Shown here: in pieces, positions 36,236-40,256 of the stretch
Layout of the letters: every line of letters starts with the position of its first letter
Numbering within the stretch: position 1 is the stretch's first letter
Source: an uncultured Burkholderiales bacterium
GTDB taxonomy: Bacteria > Pseudomonadota > Gammaproteobacteria > Burkholderiales > Burkholderiaceae_C
Direction: 5' to 3'
Assembly (NCBI GenBank): GCA_903910745.1
Contig: CAIWAO010000078.1
Location: 1 to 40,256, forward strand
Length of the DNA: 40,256 bases
Made by a program: the position numbers and the translations under genes
The notes under the pieces: model-generated
Told to the model about the DNA's origin: nothing
Database searches by the model: none
Seen by the model: only the letters and a program-made list of their open reading frames with translations

Positions 36236-37192
36236 ATGAGCACCTACAACAACCCCACACCAAACGAGCCTCAAGAAGATGAGGGTGACTCTGCTTACCC
36301 GTGCGTTTTGGTTTTTAATGCCAATGACCCAAGCGGGGCAGGGGGTATTACTGCAGACATATTGTCATGTAATTCGGTGGGTGCCCATACACTCCCAATT
36401 GTGACTGGGTGTTACATCAAAGATTCGGCTGAGATTTTGAGTCATGTTGCTATCGATTCAGAGGGGGTCAGTGAACAAGCACGCGCAGTTTTAGAGGATG
36501 TCAATGTTCAGGTCTTCAAAGTCGGGTTTTGCGGTGGTCCTGAGGCTTTGAGCGTTATTGCTGAGGTGACAGCCGATTATGCTGACTTACCCGTTATAGC
36601 TTATATGCCGAGCCTATCTTGGTGGGAAGACGATGAAATCGAAGCTTATTGGGACGCTTTCAGGGAGCTAATATTACCCCAGACCACTTTGCTCATTGGC
36701 AATTACAGCACCTTATCCAGATGGTTACTCCCCGATTGGAGCAATGCTAGGGGACCAACTCCAAGAGACTTAGCAAAAGTGGCCGGTGAGTTAGGAGTTC
36801 CTTACACACTTGTGACCGGAATTACTCCAAATGTACAAACCTTTGAGAACGTACTGTGCACCCCCTACAACGTCTTATTGACTGAGAAGTTCGAGCGTCA
36901 AGATGCAGTATTCACAGGGACAGGAGACACTTTGAGCGCTGTAATATCTGCTTTAATATCAGTAGGCTGTGATTTAGAAGTGGCCACAAAAGAGGCGCTT
37001 CACTATTTGGACGGTTGTTTGCTTGGTGGATACCAACCTGGGATGGGTCTGGTATTGCCTGATCGACTCTTTTGGACCCAGAGTATGTTAGGGCAAGACG
37101 AAGAAGAGAATTCAGGGGAGGGGGACGACGCACAGGGAGAAGTCACTAGTATGGAGGATTTTGGGTTGCATAAAATAACCACTCGCCATTGA
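36236..37192 (+). CDS. thiD: Hydroxymethylpyrimidine/phosphomethylpyrimidine kinase (ThiD family)
   Basis: A 318-residue PfkB-like kinase expected to phosphorylate HMP and HMP-P for thiamine synthesis. The start of the fold is VFNANDPSGAGGITADI (26-42), with PIVTGCY, FKVGFCG and the anion hole/catalytic loop FTGTGDTLSA (226-235). The loop reads GTGD rather than the GTGC of E. coli ThiD, which resembles pyridoxal kinase, so substrate choice is not certain. An N-terminal Asn/Pro/Glu tail (1-20) and a very acidic C-terminal tail (about 287-302) extend the core. The ATG at 36236 is preferred over an upstream TTG at 36221. hemL follows 66 bases later. Confidence 0.88.
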   Translation: MSTYNNPTPNEPQEDEGDSAYPCVLVFNANDPSGAGGITADILSCNSVGAHTLPIVTGCYIKDSAEILSHVAIDSEGVSEQARAVLEDVNVQVFKVGFCGGPEALSVIAEVTADYADLPVIAYMPSLSWWEDDEIEAYWDAFRELILPQTTLLIGNYSTLSRWLLPDWSNARGPTPRDLAKVAGELGVPYTLVTGITPNVQTFENVLCTPYNVLLTEKFERQDAVFTGTGDTLSAVISALISVGCDLEVATKEALHYLDGCLLGGYQPGMGLVLPDRLFWTQSMLGQDEEENSGEGDDAQGEVTSMEDFGLHKITTRH

Positions 37193-37258
37193 TAAATAAC
37201 GACTCCATCTTAATTATTTTCTATCTCAATTTTGATTTTTTAATTTCTAGCTTACAAC

Positions 37259-38566
37259 ATGACAGATCTCAATCAAGTTTATTTTGACCGCGCAAAGGCA
37301 GTTATTCCTGGGGGAGTAAATTCTCCTGTTAGAGCTTTTCGTGCTGTTGGTGGAACTCCTCGTTTTGTTAAACGTGCAGAGGGCGCCTATTTTTGGGACG
37401 AAAATAACGACAAATACATCGATTACATAGGCTCTTGGGGCCCCATGATCTTGGGACACGGAAATCCAGTGGTTGTAAAGGCTGTTCAAGAGGCGTTGCT
37501 TGACGGATTCTCATTTGGTGCCCCAACTCTAAGAGAAGTTGAATTGGTTGAGGAGATTTTAAAGTTAATGCCCTCCATGGAGATGGTGCGATTGGTCAGC
37601 TCCGGCACCGAAGCTGGCATGAGTGCGCTTCGCTTGGCTAGAGGAGCCACGGGTCGCAGTAAGATCATAAAATTTGAAGGTTGCTACCACGGACATGCAG
37701 ATGCCTTGCTCGTGAAAGCTGGATCTGGATTGGCAACCTTCGGTAACCCAACAAGCGCAGGGGTGCCCCCTGAGGTAGTCCAGCATACGTTGGTTCTTGA
37801 GTACAACAACATTACTCAACTTGAGGAGGCTTTTGCCTTGCACGGCAAAGAGTTGGCTTGTGTAATGATAGAGCCCATCGCTGGAAATATGAACTTTGTC
37901 AGAGCAAGTGTTGAGTTCATGAAGCGCTGTCGTGAGTTGTGTACCCAGTACGGTGCGCTTTTGGTATTTGATGAGGTCATGACTGGTTTTAGAGTTGCAC
38001 TGGGGGGCGCGCAAAGTATTTATGCATCCAAGATTCCAGGGTTCAAGCCTGACGTTACTGTGATGGGTAAAGTGATTGGGGGCGGTATGCCACTAGCTGC
38101 TTTTGGTGGATCTAAGGCTGTCATGGAGCAACTTGCACCGCTTGGCCCTGTTTATCAAGCCGGCACGCTCAGTGGAAATCCAGTTGCAACTGCTTGTGGC
38201 TTAGCAACCCTTAAGCAAATACAACGACCTGGTTTTTGGAGCTCACTTTCTGAGAGCACTGAAATGCTTGTTAGTGGACTCAGCAAAGTCGCTAAGGATT
38301 TACATATTGATTTTTCTGCAGATTGCCAAGGCGGGATGTTTGGCTTTTTCTTACTTCCTGAGTTGCCTACCAATTACGGACAAGTCATGAAAAGTGATGG
38401 ACAGTTGTTCAATCAACTGTTTCACGGCTTACTAGACAAAGGAGTCTATATTGCACCTGCCCTTTATGAGGCTGGATTCGTAAGTGCTGCGCATTCAAAA
38501 AGTGATATTGAGCAAACTATCTCCATTGCTCATGAGGTAATGAGTAAAATCAAGAAAAGCAGTTAG
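37259..38566 (+). CDS. hemL: Glutamate-1-semialdehyde 2,1-aminomutase
   Basis: A 435-residue PLP enzyme converting glutamate 1-semialdehyde to 5-aminolevulinate for heme. It has [12 protein letters not shown] (16-27), [20 protein letters not shown] (114-133), the cofactor Asp in [11 protein letters not shown] (235-245), and the PLP lysine Lys271 in [31 protein letters not shown] follows. The length and motifs are standard. It converges with purH and the stop codons overlap by four bases. Confidence 0.97.
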   Translation: MTDLNQVYFDRAKAVIPGGVNSPVRAFRAVGGTPRFVKRAEGAYFWDENNDKYIDYIGSWGPMILGHGNPVVVKAVQEALLDGFSFGAPTLREVELVEEILKLMPSMEMVRLVSSGTEAGMSALRLARGATGRSKIIKFEGCYHGHADALLVKAGSGLATFGNPTSAGVPPEVVQHTLVLEYNNITQLEEAFALHGKELACVMIEPIAGNMNFVRASVEFMKRCRELCTQYGALLVFDEVMTGFRVALGGAQSIYASKIPGFKPDVTVMGKVIGGGMPLAAFGGSKAVMEQLAPLGPVYQAGTLSGNPVATACGLATLKQIQRPGFWSSLSESTEMLVSGLSKVAKDLHIDFSADCQGGMFGFFLLPELPTNYGQVMKSDGQLFNQLFHGLLDKGVYIAPALYEAGFVSAAHSKSDIEQTISIAHEVMSKIKKSS

Positions 38567-40152
38567 TGCCTGAAATGGCGAACACCAGTGAGCGCCATGG
38601 CAATACCCTGATCGTCAGCGGCTTGGATGACCTCCTGGTCTCTCATTGACCCTCCAGGTTGTATTACGCAAGTTGCACCCGCTTGCACAACCACATCAAG
38701 CCCGTCCCTAAAGGGAAAAAAAGCATCACTTGCAACTACAGAGCCCTGAAGAGATAGGCCAGCATGTTCGGCTTTAATGGAGGCAATTCTGGCTGAGTCT
38801 AATCGGCTCATTTGACCAGCACCAACACCCAGAGTCATCGAGTTGCTACAGAAAACGATGGCATTGCTTTTAACAAACTTAGCTACCTTCCACGCAAAGA
38901 GCATATCTTGTATTTGAGCAGGAGTGGGTTTGACCTTTGTAACTATGCTTAAGCTAGCGGGGCTCAACTGATGAGTGTCTGCGGTTTGAACCAATAAACC
39001 GCCCCCGATGCGTTTGATATCAAGACCCTCAGTGCTAAGTGCAAATGATTGCAACGGGGATTCACGACCTTTAAGGGCAGCATCAAGTTCTATTTTTAAA
39101 ACTCTAACGTTTGGTTTTTTTGCTAAAACCTCCAGTGCCTCTGTTGTGAAATCTGTGGCAATCAATACTTCAACAAATTTCTCACTAAGAGCAGTTGCTG
39201 TTTGTGCATCCAGGCCGCAGTTAAAAGCGATGATTCCACCGAAGGCTGATGTTGGGTCCGTGCTGAAAGCTCTTGTATAGGCCTCTAATACTGTTATTCC
39301 AGTTGCTACGCCGCAAGGGTTTGCATGTTTAACTATGACGCATGCAATATCTGAGAAGCTCTTAACGCATTCCCAAGCCGCGTCTGCATCGGCTAAATTG
39401 TTGTAAGACAATTCTTTACCCTGAAGTTGAATAGCGCTGACAAGGGATCCTTTTGCAGGTGTAATATCTTTGTAAAAAGCCGCGCTTTGATGTGGGTTCT
39501 CGCCGTAGCGGAGATCTTGGAGTTTCGTAAAGTGAGCGTTGAATTGACCAGGAAATTGAGACAATTCTCCGCTAGATTGGCGAGCGGACAAATAGTTGCT
39601 TATGCTTGCGTCGTAGTTACTGATTCTATTGAACGCTGCCACACTCAATGCTAATCTAGTTTGATCAGAGATTTTTTTGTTATCTTTGAGCTCTTTTAAA
39701 ACGACTGCGTATTGTGATGCATCTGTAAGGACTGCAACATGTTGCCAATTTTTTGCGGCACTTCTTACCATTGCAGGTCCACCGATATCGATATTCTCTA
39801 TCGCGTCTTCAAAGGAGCAGTTGGGTTTGGAGACGGTTTGCTCAAATGGATATAAGTTAACGACTAACAAGTCGATTAGACCAATATTTTGCTCGTTCAG
39901 AGATTGCATATGCTCTGCAACGTCTCGTCTTGCAAGGAGTCCCGCGTGAACGCCGGGGTGAAGGGTCTTAACGCGTCCATCCAACATTTCAGGAAAACCA
40001 GTCAAATCAGCTACTTCCCTGACTGATAGACCCTCATCACTGAGCAATTTAGCTGTTCCCCCGGTAGAGATGAGTTTGATCCCTAACTGCTCCAGCTCTT
40101 TAGCAAAATCGACAATGCCAGTTTTATCAGAGACAGAAATTAAAGCGTTCAT
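38563..40152 (-). CDS. purH: Bifunctional AICAR formyltransferase/IMP cyclohydrolase
   Basis: A 529-residue enzyme for the last two steps to IMP. The N-terminal cyclohydrolase (about 1-200) has [27 protein letters not shown], and [20 protein letters not shown]. The C-terminal AICAR transformylase has [26 protein letters not shown] with the catalytic Lys-His, [22 protein letters not shown], and DAFFPFRDG. The C terminus [10 protein letters not shown] is standard. It overlaps the hemL stop. No fis gene lies directly upstream, although fis-purH is frequent in this order; instead a divergent start lies 86 bases away. Confidence 0.97.
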   Translation of the reverse strand: MNALISVSDKTGIVDFAKELEQLGIKLISTGGTAKLLSDEGLSVREVADLTGFPEMLDGRVKTLHPGVHAGLLARRDVAEHMQSLNEQNIGLIDLLVVNLYPFEQTVSKPNCSFEDAIENIDIGGPAMVRSAAKNWQHVAVLTDASQYAVVLKELKDNKKISDQTRLALSVAAFNRISNYDASISNYLSARQSSGELSQFPGQFNAHFTKLQDLRYGENPHQSAAFYKDITPAKGSLVSAIQLQGKELSYNNLADADAAWECVKSFSDIACVIVKHANPCGVATGITVLEAYTRAFSTDPTSAFGGIIAFNCGLDAQTATALSEKFVEVLIATDFTTEALEVLAKKPNVRVLKIELDAALKGRESPLQSFALSTEGLDIKRIGGGLLVQTADTHQLSPASLSIVTKVKPTPAQIQDMLFAWKVAKFVKSNAIVFCSNSMTLGVGAGQMSRLDSARIASIKAEHAGLSLQGSVVASDAFFPFRDGLDVVVQAGATCVIQPGGSMRDQEVIQAADDQGIAMALTGVRHFRH

Positions 40153-40238
40153 GAAAGGGATATTCCTAGATATGTTAATAACTTAATGATGTTAAAAGGG
40201 GGTTGGAGGAGAATAAAAATAAAAATAATGAGGGCAGT

Positions 40239-40256
40239 ATGACTAAAGAAGAAATT
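40239..40256 (+). CDS. Start of a partial gene cut by the window edge
   Basis: ATG at 40239 is preceded by GAGGG four bases upstream, and six codons (MTKEEI) run to the edge. It is divergent from purH across an AT-rich spacer. Too little is present to name it, and it may be chance. Confidence 0.35.

Noticed and set aside
38575-38598. ATGGCG/CGCCAT stem as a hemL terminator
   Set aside because: It falls in the conserved C-terminal codons of purH and has no T-run, so the symmetry may be coincidental.

Overview
The window looks like chromosomal core sequence from a betaproteobacterium of the order Burkholderiales. The DNA is visibly AT-rich for that order; I estimate low to mid forties percent GC, not counted. 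The evidence is gene content and order: ftsK-lolA-rarA divergent from trxB; rpmB-rpmG; ribF-ileS-lspA; a Rieske oxygenase and sulfurtransferase divergent from xseB-ispA-dxs; a BioC-like methyltransferase divergent from trmL; rubredoxin divergent from a ThiD-type kinase followed by hemL; then purH. I cannot name the genus from this window. A small-genome freshwater or marine lineage would fit the base composition and short spacers, but that is inference.

Layout. Positions 1-3750 are the most accessory part: an exported creatininase-like protein, a glycine-rich surface lipoprotein with a short pentanucleotide tandem repeat upstream, and an Old Yellow Enzyme. Positions 3755-7393 hold an atypical SDR, a fused 2Fe-2S/FAD/NAD reductase and the replicative helicase DnaB. 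Positions 7419-11086 (minus) encode the branched-chain amino acid ABC transporter LivHMGF, with no binding protein in the window. Positions 11152-15558 (minus) are ftsK-lolA-rarA, facing trxB across a 191-base spacer. Positions 16950-17383 are rpmB-rpmG, with a structured leader and a perfect bidirectional terminator. Positions 17526-22860 hold a fatty-acid desaturase, an RsmB-family rRNA methyltransferase, purN, an HNH nuclease and ribF.

Positions 23009-26504 are ileS-lspA. Positions 26566-29861 (minus) are a quinone oxidoreductase, a 3-mercaptopyruvate sulfurtransferase-like protein and a Rieske oxygenase. Positions 30023-33087 are xseB-ispA-dxs, the isoprenoid supply unit. Positions 33112-40152 hold a BioC-like methyltransferase, trmL, a MaoC dehydratase, a nitroreductase, rubredoxin, a ThiD-type kinase, hemL and purH. 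A partial gene begins at the right edge.

The genes serve housekeeping roles: replication and division, translation, purine, flavin, heme, thiamine and isoprenoid synthesis, lipoprotein processing and amino acid uptake. I found no tRNA, rRNA, CRISPR array, insertion sequence, prophage, toxin-antitoxin or defence locus, and no convincing undescribed multi-gene system. The points worth a second look are smaller: altered metal ligands in the creatininase-like protein, insertions in DnaB, the Rieske protein and the RsmB-like enzyme, structured leaders before rpmB and ileS, hairpins between convergent genes, and frequent non-ATG starts.
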